DNA from: Burkholderia pyrrocinia | Lineage (GTDB): Bacteria; Pseudomonadota; Gammaproteobacteria; Burkholderiales; Burkholderiaceae | Reading direction: 5' to 3' | Assembly (NCBI RefSeq): GCF_003330765.1 | Contig: NZ_CP024904.1 | Coordinates: 558,001-622,000 of the forward strand | DNA length: 64,000 nucleotides | Part shown: one piece after another, positions 54,462-62,388 of the stretch | Layout of the letters: every line of letters starts with the position of its first letter | Position numbering within the stretch: position 1 is the stretch's first letter | Made by a program: the position numbers and the translations under genes | The notes under the pieces: generated by a model | Seen by the model: the letters and a program-made list of their open reading frames with translations, nothing else | What the model was told of the DNA's origin: nothing | Database searches by the model: none

Positions 54462-56384
54462 ATGTCCGTGCTGAAAAAACTCGAATACAGCGGCGAGGTC
54501 GCGATCGCGGCACTCGTGATCGCGGTCGTCGCATTGATGATCCTGCCGCTGCCGACGATGCTGATCGACACGCTGCTCGGGCTGAACATCACGATCAGCG
54601 TCGTGCTGCTGATGGTGACGATGTACGTGCCGAACTCGATTTCGCTGTCGTCGTTTCCGTCGCTGCTGCTGTTCACGACGCTGTTCCGGCTGTCGCTGAA
54701 CATCGCGTCGACGAAATCGATCCTGCTGCATGCGGATGCCGGCCACATCATCGAGAGCTTCGGCGAGCTGGTCGTCGGCGGCAATCTCGTCGTCGGCCTG
54801 GTGGTGTTCCTGATCATCACGACCGTGCAGTTCATCGTGATCGCGAAGGGCTCGGAGCGGGTCGCCGAGGTCGGCGCGCGCTTCACGCTCGATGCGATGC
54901 CGGGCAAGCAGATGAGCATCGACGCCGATCTGCGCGGCGGCAACCTGTCGGCCGACGATGCGCGCCGCAAGCGCGCGCAGCTCGCGATCGAGAGCCAGTT
55001 GCACGGCGGGATGGACGGCGCGATGAAGTTCGTGAAAGGCGACGCGATCGCGGGGCTCGTGATCACGATGGTCAACATCTTCGCGGGCATCGTGATCGGC
55101 GTGACCTATCACGGGATGACGGCCGGCGACGCGGCCAACCGTTTCGCGATCCTGTCGATCGGCGACGCGATGGTGTCGCAGATCGCTTCGCTGCTGATTT
55201 CCGTGGCGGCCGGCGTGATGATCACGCGGGTCGCGAACGAAGCCGACGAAAAATCGACGTCGCTCGGCATCGAGATCGGCCGGCAGCTCGTCAGCAATGT
55301 GCGCGCGCTTTTCACCGCCAGCGCACTGCTCGCCTGCTTCGCGCTGGTGCCGGGCTTTCCCGCGCTGCTGTTCCTCGCGCTGGCCGCCGGGGTCGGTGGC
55401 GGCGGCTATCTGCTGTGGAAGCGCGAACGCGCACGCGACGCCGACGACAAGGCGCGCATGCCGGCCGCGCGCCGCAAGGGCGCGAAAGGCGAAGCGCCGG
55501 CGATTTCGGCGGACGCGCCGGACTTCGCATCGCCGCTGTCGGTACGGATGTCTGCGGAGCTTGCCGCCGCGCTCGACGCGGACGTTCTCGATACGGCGAT
55601 CGATGCCGAGCGCAAGCGGCTGGTCGAATCGCTCGGCCTGCCGTTTCCCGGCATCGCGATGTGGCAAAGCGCGTCGCTCGACGGCATGCGTTACGAAGTG
55701 CTCGTGCACGACGTGCCGATGCTGGCCGGCGAACTCGCCGACGGCGACGGACGCGAGCAGGCGCTCGCGCGTCATGCGGTCGAACCGCTGCATGCGCGCG
55801 CACACCTGTTCGTCGGCATGCAGGAAGCGCAGTGGATTCTCGAACAGGTCGGCGCCGACTACCCGGGCCTCGTCGCCGAGGTGCAGAAGACACTGCCTGC
55901 GCAGCGGATCGCCGACGTGCTGCGCCGCCTGCTCGAGGAGCGCGTGCCGGTGCGCAACATCAAGGCGATCCTCGAAAGCCTGATCGTCTGGGGCCCGAAA
56001 GAAAAGGATCTGCTGATGCTCACCGAATACGTGCGCGGCGATCTCGGCCCCTATCTCGCGCATCGGGCGACAGGCGGCACCGGCCGCTTGCCGGCGGTCA
56101 TGCTGGATGCGGCGGTCGAACAGCTGATCCGCCAGTCGATCAAGGCAACGCCGGCCGGCAACTTCCTTACGCTCGCTCCGGAACAGGCCGCGCAGCTCGT
56201 CACGCAGGTCGAGCAGATTGTCGGCGACACGGCGCGCGAGCCGGTGGCGCTCGTCACGTCGATGGACATTCGCCGCTATTGCCGCCGGATGATCGAGGCG
56301 CGCCTGGGCTGGCTGCAGGTGTACTCGTTCCAGGAGCTGAGCGGGCACGTCGAGCTGCAACCGTTGGGACGGGTCGTCGCATGA
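54462..56384 (+). CDS. hrcV: Export gate protein SctV
   Basis: A 640-aa FlhA/YscV protein with about eight helices in the first half (NSISLSSFPSLLLFTTLFRL, GDAMVSQIASLLISVAAGV). A large cytoplasmic domain forms the nonameric ring for chaperone-substrate docking (LRRLLEERVPVRNIKAILES). It starts 8 bases after hrcU and overlaps hpaP. Confidence 0.95.
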   Translation: MSVLKKLEYSGEVAIAALVIAVVALMILPLPTMLIDTLLGLNITISVVLLMVTMYVPNSISLSSFPSLLLFTTLFRLSLNIASTKSILLHADAGHIIESFGELVVGGNLVVGLVVFLIITTVQFIVIAKGSERVAEVGARFTLDAMPGKQMSIDADLRGGNLSADDARRKRAQLAIESQLHGGMDGAMKFVKGDAIAGLVITMVNIFAGIVIGVTYHGMTAGDAANRFAILSIGDAMVSQIASLLISVAAGVMITRVANEADEKSTSLGIEIGRQLVSNVRALFTASALLACFALVPGFPALLFLALAAGVGGGGYLLWKRERARDADDKARMPAARRKGAKGEAPAISADAPDFASPLSVRMSAELAAALDADVLDTAIDAERKRLVESLGLPFPGIAMWQSASLDGMRYEVLVHDVPMLAGELADGDGREQALARHAVEPLHARAHLFVGMQEAQWILEQVGADYPGLVAEVQKTLPAQRIADVLRRLLEERVPVRNIKAILESLIVWGPKEKDLLMLTEYVRGDLGPYLAHRATGGTGRLPAVMLDAAVEQLIRQSIKATPAGNFLTLAPEQAAQLVTQVEQIVGDTAREPVALVTSMDIRRYCRRMIEARLGWLQVYSFQELSGHVELQPLGRVVA

Positions 56385-57019
56385 CGCTCGCCCGACGCAC
56401 GCCGCGCGCGGTGCGCATACACACGCCGCCGGCGCCGGTTCCCGGCCCGCACTCGCCCGATGCGGCCCGCCGCGCGCGTTTCGCCGCGTTGCGCGGCACC
56501 GCGCGAACGGCCGTTGCGTTCGCATCGATGGCCGACGACGTCGACACAACGACGACTCCGCACGAGGAGCACCACGCGGGCGCGGGCGCTACCGGCGCGC
56601 GCACGCGCGTCGATCCGGACGGCGAGCCCGCCGGTGCAGGTATGCCGGATGAACGCGACGCTTCCGATGCGCAGGACACGCCCGACGCGAGCGGCCTGTC
56701 AGGCCGCATCGCGCTCGCGTGCCTGCAGGAAAGCCGCGCGCGGCTGACCGCCGAGCGGATCGCCGCACGCGTCGCCGAGTTCTGCAACACGGCGGCCGTC
56801 CAACAGCACGGCACGTGGTCGGCCCGGTTGCGGCTCGATCCGAGCCTGCTGTCCGACACGCTGCTGTCGATGACGCTTTCGCCTGCCTGCCTGTCGCTTC
56901 GCTTCGAAACCGCGAATGCACAGGCGCGGCAGCTAATCTGCGCTCACCAGGACACGCTGCGCTCGACGCTCGAAGCCGCGCTGCACGGCCGCTACGAACT
57001 CGACGTCGACGTAGGATGA
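56381..57019 (+). CDS. hpaP: SctP / HpaP-family secretion control protein
   Basis: A 212-aa protein with a Pro/Ala-rich disordered N-terminal half and a conserved C-terminal domain (GTWSARLRLDPSLLSDTLLSMTLSPACLSLRF) of the HpaP/SctP type, which controls substrate switching and needle length. Overlaps hrcV (ATGA) and hrcQ (ATGA). Position hrcU-hrcV-hpaP is that of the Xanthomonas hrpC operon. Confidence 0.83.
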   Translation: MTLARRTPRAVRIHTPPAPVPGPHSPDAARRARFAALRGTARTAVAFASMADDVDTTTTPHEEHHAGAGATGARTRVDPDGEPAGAGMPDERDASDAQDTPDASGLSGRIALACLQESRARLTAERIAARVAEFCNTAAVQQHGTWSARLRLDPSLLSDTLLSMTLSPACLSLRFETANAQARQLICAHQDTLRSTLEAALHGRYELDVDVG

Positions 57020-58113
57020 CTCGCTCCCCTTGCTCGCGGATGAACCACGAACCGAATCGCCCGAACCCGCTTCCGCTCGCGCCGCTTGCCGCCGCGCTGG
57101 CACGCATCGCACCGTCCGCTGCACGGCTGGCGCGCGCGTTGTCCGATGCGCGGCTCGTGCGCGCCGCGCGCCGCACGGGCCTCGACATTGCGGTGCGGGC
57201 GGCGCGGACATCGCGTGCACTCGGCTGTCCGGCGTCGCTGACGCTGCGTTTCGATGCCGGCACGCTGCGGTTGCGCATCGATGCGCATGCGGATGCTGCG
57301 CTCGCATTCGTCGTGACGGACACGGACGCGACGCGGCGCGCGGCAGCGGCCGGGATCGTGCTCGAGCGCACGCTCGCACGGCTCGCGCCGCTCGGTCTCG
57401 GCCCGGCGCGGGTCGTCGAGTTCGCCGCGTTCGACGCCGACCGTTCAGGCAACACGCCCGCATCGCTGGACGTGATGCTGATCAGCCGCGCATCGCGCGT
57501 CGACGCCCGCGTCGTCAGTGTGGACGACGACGTCGCCGCGCAGCTGGAAGCGCACTGTACGACCTTGCCGGCCGCGCCCCCGCCGTGGCTGCATGCGCTG
57601 CGTGTGCCCACCCGCGTGCGGCTCGGCACGCGTCGCTACGATTGCGCGCTGCTGCGCTCGCTGCGTGCCGGCGACATCCTGCTGCACGCGCTCGCGGCCA
57701 CGCCCGACGGCGTGCTGGAGCACGCATCGCTGCATGGCGGGCACGCGCACGGCCGGCAATGGCGCGCGGCCGTGCGCGTGTCCGGCCCCACCCTGATCCT
57801 CACTGCATCGCCCGCCATGACTTCCGATCACGATGACGCGCCGACTGGCGCCTTCCCGCTCCATGAAACGGTGCCGGTCGACACCCTCGACGTACCGGTC
57901 CAGCTCGAACTCGACGCGATCGTGCTGCCGGTCGCCGATCTCGCGGCGCTCGGCCCCGGCCACATCCTCGAACTCGCGCTGCCCGTCGACGACGCCGATA
58001 TCCGCCTCGTCGTTTATGGCCAGACGATCGGCGTCGGCCGGCTGGTCGCAGTCGGCGACCAGCTCGGCGTACAAATTTCCCGTATGGCGGTGCGCGATGC
58101 AACAGATTCCTGA
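57016..58113 (+). CDS. hrcQ: C-ring protein SctQ
   Basis: A 365-aa full-length SctQ, not split into Qa and Qb. The poorly conserved N-terminus is followed by a C-terminal SpoA/FliN domain (about 285-360: VPVDTLDVPVQLELDAIVLP, LGPGHILELAL, GVGRLVAVGDQLGVQISRM). Forms the cytoplasmic sorting platform. ATG at 57016 overlaps the hpaP stop; ATG at 57040 is an alternative. Confidence 0.88.
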   Translation: MTRSPCSRMNHEPNRPNPLPLAPLAAALARIAPSAARLARALSDARLVRAARRTGLDIAVRAARTSRALGCPASLTLRFDAGTLRLRIDAHADAALAFVVTDTDATRRAAAAGIVLERTLARLAPLGLGPARVVEFAAFDADRSGNTPASLDVMLISRASRVDARVVSVDDDVAAQLEAHCTTLPAAPPPWLHALRVPTRVRLGTRRYDCALLRSLRAGDILLHALAATPDGVLEHASLHGGHAHGRQWRAAVRVSGPTLILTASPAMTSDHDDAPTGAFPLHETVPVDTLDVPVQLELDAIVLPVADLAALGPGHILELALPVDDADIRLVVYGQTIGVGRLVAVGDQLGVQISRMAVRDATDS

Positions 58114-58747
58114 TATCGGCTCGCTGCTGCTCGCACTGCTGCTGCTCGGGCTGCTGCCGTTCGCCGCGATGGTGGTCACGTCGTACACGAAGATCGTCGT
58201 CGTGCTCGGCCTGCTGCGCAACGCGCTCGGCGTGCAGCAGGTGCCGCCGAGCACCGTGCTCAACGGCATCGCGCTGATCGTGTCGTGCTTCGTGATGGCG
58301 CCGATCGGGATGGACGCGCTGCGCGGCGCGCAGACGGCGGCGCCGGGCGACTACACGACGAACCGCGTCGCGGAGCTGGTCGACGCGACCCGCGAGCCGT
58401 TTCGCCGCTTCCTGCTGAAGCACACCCGCGAGCGCGAAAAGGCGTTCTTCCTGCGCTCGGCCCGGGAAATCTGGCCGAAGGACAAGGCCGACGCGCTGAA
58501 GCCCGACGACCTGATCGTACTCGCGCCCGCGTTCACCCTGACCGAGCTGACCGATGCCTTCCGGATCGGCTTCCTGCTGTATCTCGTGTTCGTCGTGATC
58601 GATCTCGTGATCGCGAACGTGCTGATGGCGATGGGGCTGTCGCAGGTCACGCCGACCAACGTCGCGATTCCGTTCAAGCTGCTGCTGTTCGTCGTGATGG
58701 ACGGCTGGTCGACGCTGATTCACGGTCTCGTGCTGACCTACAGGTGA
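58097..58747 (+). CDS. hrcR: Export gate protein SctR
   Basis: A 216-aa FliP/YscR protein with four hydrophobic helices and the motifs MVVTSYTKIVVVLGLLRNAL and LAPAFTLTELTDAFRIGFLL. Forms the core of the export gate. Overlaps hrcQ by 17 bases. Confidence 0.96.
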   Translation: MQQIPDIGSLLLALLLLGLLPFAAMVVTSYTKIVVVLGLLRNALGVQQVPPSTVLNGIALIVSCFVMAPIGMDALRGAQTAAPGDYTTNRVAELVDATREPFRRFLLKHTREREKAFFLRSAREIWPKDKADALKPDDLIVLAPAFTLTELTDAFRIGFLLYLVFVVIDLVIANVLMAMGLSQVTPTNVAIPFKLLLFVVMDGWSTLIHGLVLTYR

Positions 58748-58751
58748 TGCG

Positions 58752-59012
58752 ATGGATGCCGATTCGCTGGTGCGCCTCACTTCCGACGCGTTGATGCTGT
58801 GCCTGATGGTGTCGCTGCCGGTCGTCGCGGTCGCGGCGCTCGGCGGGCTGCTGATCGCGTTCCTGCAGGCCGTGCTGTCGCTGCAGGATTCGTCGATCAG
58901 CTTCGGCTTGAAACTCGCGATCGTCACGGTCACGCTGATCGTGTGCGCGCCGTGGGGCGCGGCCGCCATCCTGCGTTTCGGCGATGCACTGATGAAGGCG
59001 GCTTTCCCGTGA
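58752..59012 (+). CDS. hrcS: Export gate protein SctS
   Basis: An 86-aa FliQ/YscS protein with two helices (VSLPVVAVAALGGLLIAFLQ; LAIVTVTLIVCAPWGAAAIL) and the motif QAVLSLQDSSISFGLKL. Starts 4 bases after hrcR. Confidence 0.95.
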   Translation: MDADSLVRLTSDALMLCLMVSLPVVAVAALGGLLIAFLQAVLSLQDSSISFGLKLAIVTVTLIVCAPWGAAAILRFGDALMKAAFP

Positions 59013-59926
59013 GCATACGCGTAACGAACCGCCCGGGCACCGCTGCCGATCTCGCTCCCGAAGCCGTGCAGCCTGCCGCACCCGTGCCGGGCGCGCGACG
59101 CGCGCCCTCGTCGGGCGGCACGCTGCGCGCGGGGCGGCGCGGCTGGCGCTTCGCGTCGCCGGACGCGGCCGGCGACGCGCCGTCCGACACGCTCGACGAT
59201 GCGGTGTCGCCCGCGCTGGCGCCGTTGACGCGCGCGCCGCGACGCCCTCGCCGGCGCGGCGCGCGCGGCGCCGACGTGCCGGGCGCGGAAGCCGAATACG
59301 AGCAGGCAGACGAACGCCAGGTGCGCGCACGGGCAGGACGCAGCCAGGCGAGCTTGAGTGTCGCCGTCGGCGGCGCGTCCGGCGGTCGCGGCGGCGGCGG
59401 TCACGAGGGCAGCGACGACGGCGCGCGGCAGCAGCGCACGCTTGCCGCCGTGCACGCCGCCGAATCGCACGCCGGGACGACAGCCTCGGCACCGCCCGTG
59501 CCGGCCGAAATCGCGCGCCGCGTCGACCAGGTGATCGACCTGTTCGGCGTCGAGCTGCGCCGGCACTCGGGCGATCCGCGCGGCGTGCGCGACGCGCTCG
59601 CGCACGCGGTGTTCGCGCTCACGCGCATCGAGCGCGACCACGCGGGCAGCACGCCGTTGCGGCACGCGGCATGGCGCCTGATGGCCGACCATCTCGGCGC
59701 CGCGCAGCCAAACCGCGACGCGGCGCCCGATACGTTGCGCGAGATTCGCGAGCGCCTTGCCGCACTGTTCGCGGACGGCACGCCCGCCGCCTCGGACGCG
59801 CTGCGCCGCTTCCAGCTGCTCGCGCCGCTGTGGCTGCTCAACGCCGCGCGACCGCGGCGCGAGCGCGATGCGCGGCGCGCGGCCGCACGGCTGCGGATGA
59901 TGCTGGCCGACGGCGACGCCGTCTGA
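59009..59926 (+). CDS. hpaA: HpaA-position type III secretion control protein
   Basis: A 305-aa protein with an Arg/Ala/Gly-rich, probably disordered first half and a more structured C-terminal domain (about 165-290, IARRVDQVIDLFGVELRR... LTRIERDHAGSTPLRHAAWRLM). The start is GTG overlapping the hrcS stop (GTGA), which marks translational coupling. In Xanthomonas, hpaA lies between hrcS and hrcD; its product is a secreted regulator binding HpaB. The name here is from position and size; sequence similarity could not be tested. Confidence 0.65.
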   Translation: MSIRVTNRPGTAADLAPEAVQPAAPVPGARRAPSSGGTLRAGRRGWRFASPDAAGDAPSDTLDDAVSPALAPLTRAPRRPRRRGARGADVPGAEAEYEQADERQVRARAGRSQASLSVAVGGASGGRGGGGHEGSDDGARQQRTLAAVHAAESHAGTTASAPPVPAEIARRVDQVIDLFGVELRRHSGDPRGVRDALAHAVFALTRIERDHAGSTPLRHAAWRLMADHLGAAQPNRDAAPDTLREIRERLAALFADGTPAASDALRRFQLLAPLWLLNAARPRRERDARRAAARLRMMLADGDAV

Positions 59927-59942
59927 AGCGGACCGACCACGA

Positions 59943-60929
59943 ATGGATACCGGGAATTCGCAAATGCAGAACGAACTTCGCGTACTGACCGGCGTGCATG
60001 CAGGCGCGCGACTACAGTTGAACGCAACACGCTACCGGATCGGCCGAGACACCGACGCGCAGATCCGGCTGACCGACTGGCACGATGTCCCACTGACGAT
60101 CGAGACCGACGACGATGGAACGCTTCGCTACCGCACCGACGACGACACGCTGCACGGACTGCTGGCCGCATTCGAGCCGGTGCGCTTCGGTTCCGTCGTG
60201 CTGTGCGTCGGGCCGGCCGACCGCACATGGCCCGACGATCTCGCGCTGCTCGGCAGGCTGTTGCACGCGAACGACGCGCCACCGCGCGACGCCGCCGCGC
60301 CGCCCGTGCCCGCACCGGCGCGGCGCGCATCGAACGCCCGCGCCCGCCGTGCGCTCGCTTGCGGAGCCGTTGCAGTGAGCATGCTGATCGCCGCCCCGTT
60401 CCTGCGCTTCGGCGCCGAGTCGCGCGCGTCGAACGTGCCCGATACGCGGCTCGCGCTGGACGCGACCAGCGCGGCATTGCGGCGCATGCGGCTCGACGAG
60501 CTGCACGCGTCGCTCGTCGGCGGCACGCTCGTGGTCGACGGCATCGCGCCGGACGCGGCCGCGGCCACCGCCGTGCACCGCTTGCTGCAGCGTCAGCCGG
60601 TGCGCAGCGACGCGCGCTTCGCGGTCGCGAGCACGATCGTCGAGAACATCCGCGAATCGCTCGACAACCGCGATCTCGACGTGCGCTACACCGGCGACGG
60701 CGTGTTCGCCGTGACAGGCTCGACCGCCGACGCGCGTCATGCGCTCGCCCGCGTGGCCGAGGTGCGTTCGGATCTCGGCGCCGGCGTACGGCGCATCGAC
60801 GTCGCGATCGATGCGGCCGACCCCGCGCAGAAAACACCGTCATCCTACGACGCCGCGCTCGGCATCGACGGATTGCGTTACGTCGAAACGCCGGACGGCA
60901 CCAAGCATTTCGTCGGCGGTACGCAATGA
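59943..60929 (+). CDS. hrcD: Inner-ring protein SctD (HrpD5-like)
   Basis: A 328-aa protein with an N-terminal FHA-like cytoplasmic domain (LRVLTGVHAGARLQL, YRIGRDTDAQIRLTDW), one transmembrane helix at about 136-156 (ALACGAVAVSMLIAAPFLRF), and periplasmic ring-building domains. Forms the larger inner-membrane ring with HrcJ. ATG at 59943 or 59964. An hrpII box lies across its first codons. Confidence 0.85.
   Translation: MDTGNSQMQNELRVLTGVHAGARLQLNATRYRIGRDTDAQIRLTDWHDVPLTIETDDDGTLRYRTDDDTLHGLLAAFEPVRFGSVVLCVGPADRTWPDDLALLGRLLHANDAPPRDAAAPPVPAPARRASNARARRALACGAVAVSMLIAAPFLRFGAESRASNVPDTRLALDATSAALRRMRLDELHASLVGGTLVVDGIAPDAAAATAVHRLLQRQPVRSDARFAVASTIVENIRESLDNRDLDVRYTGDGVFAVTGSTADARHALARVAEVRSDLGAGVRRIDVAIDAADPAQKTPSSYDAALGIDGLRYVETPDGTKHFVGGTQ
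59957..60018 (+). promoter_or_regulatory. hrpII/PIP box and -10 element inside hrcD
   Basis: TTCG (59957-59960), 16 bases, TTCG (59977-59980), 32 bases, TACAGT (60013-60018), all within the 5' end of hrcD. It cannot drive full-length hrcD, so it would serve the genes after it (hrpD6, pilin candidate, hpaB). Because it is in coding DNA, coincidence is possible. Confidence 0.5.
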
Positions 60930-60961
60930 TTTCACGCCATTCACCCGATCAGGAGTTCCGA

Positions 60962-61213
60962 ATGTTCGAAGCGCTCGACGCGAAGATAACCGCAGACCTG
61001 AACCAGCTTGCCGCGACCTGCGCAGCCGATCCCGATGGCCGCCGCATTGCGGCGATCGTCTCCGCACTCGACGAAACAGCCAGGCGGGTCAAGGCACACT
61101 GGACGAGCGCGCCCGACCAGGCGTCGCGCACGGATGCGAGCGTGCTGCACGAAGGGCTGCTGGCCGCGCGCGAAATCGTGCTCGACACGAGCGCACAGGC
61201 CGCCGCGAGCTGA
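60962..61213 (+). CDS. hrpD6: HrpD6-like small type III secretion protein
   Basis: An 83-aa helical protein with AGGAG before the ATG. Position after hrcD and size match HrpD6 of Xanthomonas, which influences secretion of HrpB2-type early substrates. The sequence (MFEALDAKITADLNQLAA..., HEGLLAAREIVLDTS) is compatible with a small two-helix protein. Name from context. Confidence 0.65.
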   Translation: MFEALDAKITADLNQLAATCAADPDGRRIAAIVSALDETARRVKAHWTSAPDQASRTDASVLHEGLLAAREIVLDTSAQAAAS

Positions 61214-61357
61214 GCCGAAACAGCGGGCACGTCCCGCGACACCCGGCGCGCACGGCGACGCGGCGGGTGAACGAATCCGAGCGGCATTCCGGTGCCGCAA
61301 GGACAACGCCGATGGCAACGCAACTTCCCTGAACCACTTCCTCACAGGAGCATCCAC

Positions 61358-61654
61358 ATGGGCATCAGCAGCATCTTCCGCGGTGCAAACGCCGGCTCGT
61401 CGGCAACGAGCGTCATGAACAGCGTCGCGAACAGCGCCACGACAGCCGCAACCAGCAGCGCGATGGGCACGTCGACGCTCGCGTCGGAGCAATCCGGCAT
61501 CAGCGGCGCCGAATCGACGGTCCAGGGTTCGGTCAACGACCAGATGGGCATGAACAACGCGATCACCGCCGCGATGAACGCGTTGAACTTCAACATGGCC
61601 GAGAACCAGGTCATCAAGAAGGCCGGCGACAACGCAAAGTCGCTCACGCAGTAA
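61358..61654 (+). CDS. hrpE: Candidate Hrp pilus/needle subunit
   Basis: A 98-aa Ser/Ala/Asn-rich protein without a signal peptide: MGISSIFRGANAGSSATSV, then a low-complexity middle, then a helix ending NMAENQVIKKAGDNAKSLTQ. Small size, helical C-terminus, excellent ribosome site (CAGGAG), a stable hairpin after the stop, and position between hrpD6 and hpaB all fit the pilin gene (hrpE in Xanthomonas, hrpY in Ralstonia). Pilins diverge fast, so similarity cannot settle it. Confidence 0.6.
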   Translation: MGISSIFRGANAGSSATSVMNSVANSATTAATSSAMGTSTLASEQSGISGAESTVQGSVNDQMGMNNAITAAMNALNFNMAENQVIKKAGDNAKSLTQ

Positions 61655-61662
61655 CGCCCGCC

Positions 61663-61704
61663 GCCGGTGCGAACGCCCCGCCCGCCGGCGGCGTTCGCAC
61701 CGGC
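61663..61704 (+). terminator. Strong hairpin after the pilin candidate
   Basis: Perfect 15-base arms GCCGGTGCGAACGCC (61663-61677) and GGCGTTCGCACCGGC (61690-61704) with a 12-base loop, followed by a C/T-rich run. It may stabilise the upstream mRNA and lower read-through into hpaB, as expected for an abundantly made pilin. Confidence 0.65.
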
Positions 61705-61772
61705 CCCGCCTTTCCGTTCCGCGCGGGGCTGCCCCGCCCGCGTCTTCACCGCCTCCTGCCGCACGCACGCCG

Positions 61773-62246
61773 ATGCCTTCCGAACGCTTCGATGCGGCCG
61801 TCGCCGATCTGTGCGACGCGCTCGCACTACCCGACGTCGACCGCGTGCTGAAGCACCGCCGGATCGAAATTGACGGATTCGACGTGATGCTGCATGCGGG
61901 CCGCGATCACGAAGACAGCGACACGAACGACGACGCGCTGTACCTGCACATGCAATACGGCATCGTGACGGCCGGCCGCACGCTGGCCGTGTTCCGGCTG
62001 ATGCTCGAAGCGAACCTGTCCATCTACGCGCAGGACCAGGCACAGCTCGGGCTCGACGACACAACCGGCGGCATCGTGATGATCGTGCGCGTGCCGCTCG
62101 ACGACAACGTGACGGGCGACTGGCTCGTCGACCTGCTCGATCACTATGTCGAGCATGGCCGTTACTGGAAGAACAACATCTTCGCGTCGACCGACGAGAT
62201 GTTCGACGCAATCGCGACCGGCGCGTATCTGTGGATCCGTGCCTGA
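61773..62246 (+). CDS. hpaB: CesT-family general type III chaperone (HpaB-like)
   Basis: A 157-aa acidic protein with the Tir-chaperone fold pattern: ERFDAAVADLCDALALPDV helix, strands with DGFDVMLH, LYLHMQYGIV, then a C-terminal helix VDLLDHYVEHGRYWKN. HpaB of Xanthomonas (about 156 aa) is a class IB chaperone that docks many effectors. Position before the effector/translocon slot agrees. Ribosome site weak. Confidence 0.8.
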   Translation: MPSERFDAAVADLCDALALPDVDRVLKHRRIEIDGFDVMLHAGRDHEDSDTNDDALYLHMQYGIVTAGRTLAVFRLMLEANLSIYAQDQAQLGLDDTTGGIVMIVRVPLDDNVTGDWLVDLLDHYVEHGRYWKNNIFASTDEMFDAIATGAYLWIRA

Positions 62247-62264
62247 CGATCGCGGTGCATGCCG

Positions 62265-62326
62265 TTCGCCCGCGCATCGACGCATTCGCGTCGCGCGCCG
62301 ACGCGCAACACCGCGACGTTTACCCT
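62265..62326 (+). promoter_or_regulatory. hrpII/PIP box and -10 element for the edge ORF
   Basis: TTCG (62265-62268), 16 bases, TTCG (62285-62288), 32 bases, TACCCT (62321-62326), a full YANNNT match. The ORF begins 63 bases after the -10. It lies in a non-coding gap after hpaB. Confidence 0.78.
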
Positions 62327-62388
62327 GAGCTGTCGGACACGGCTTCGTGCGCCGCGCCGGCGCTCACTCCATCTCCGAGGGACAAACG

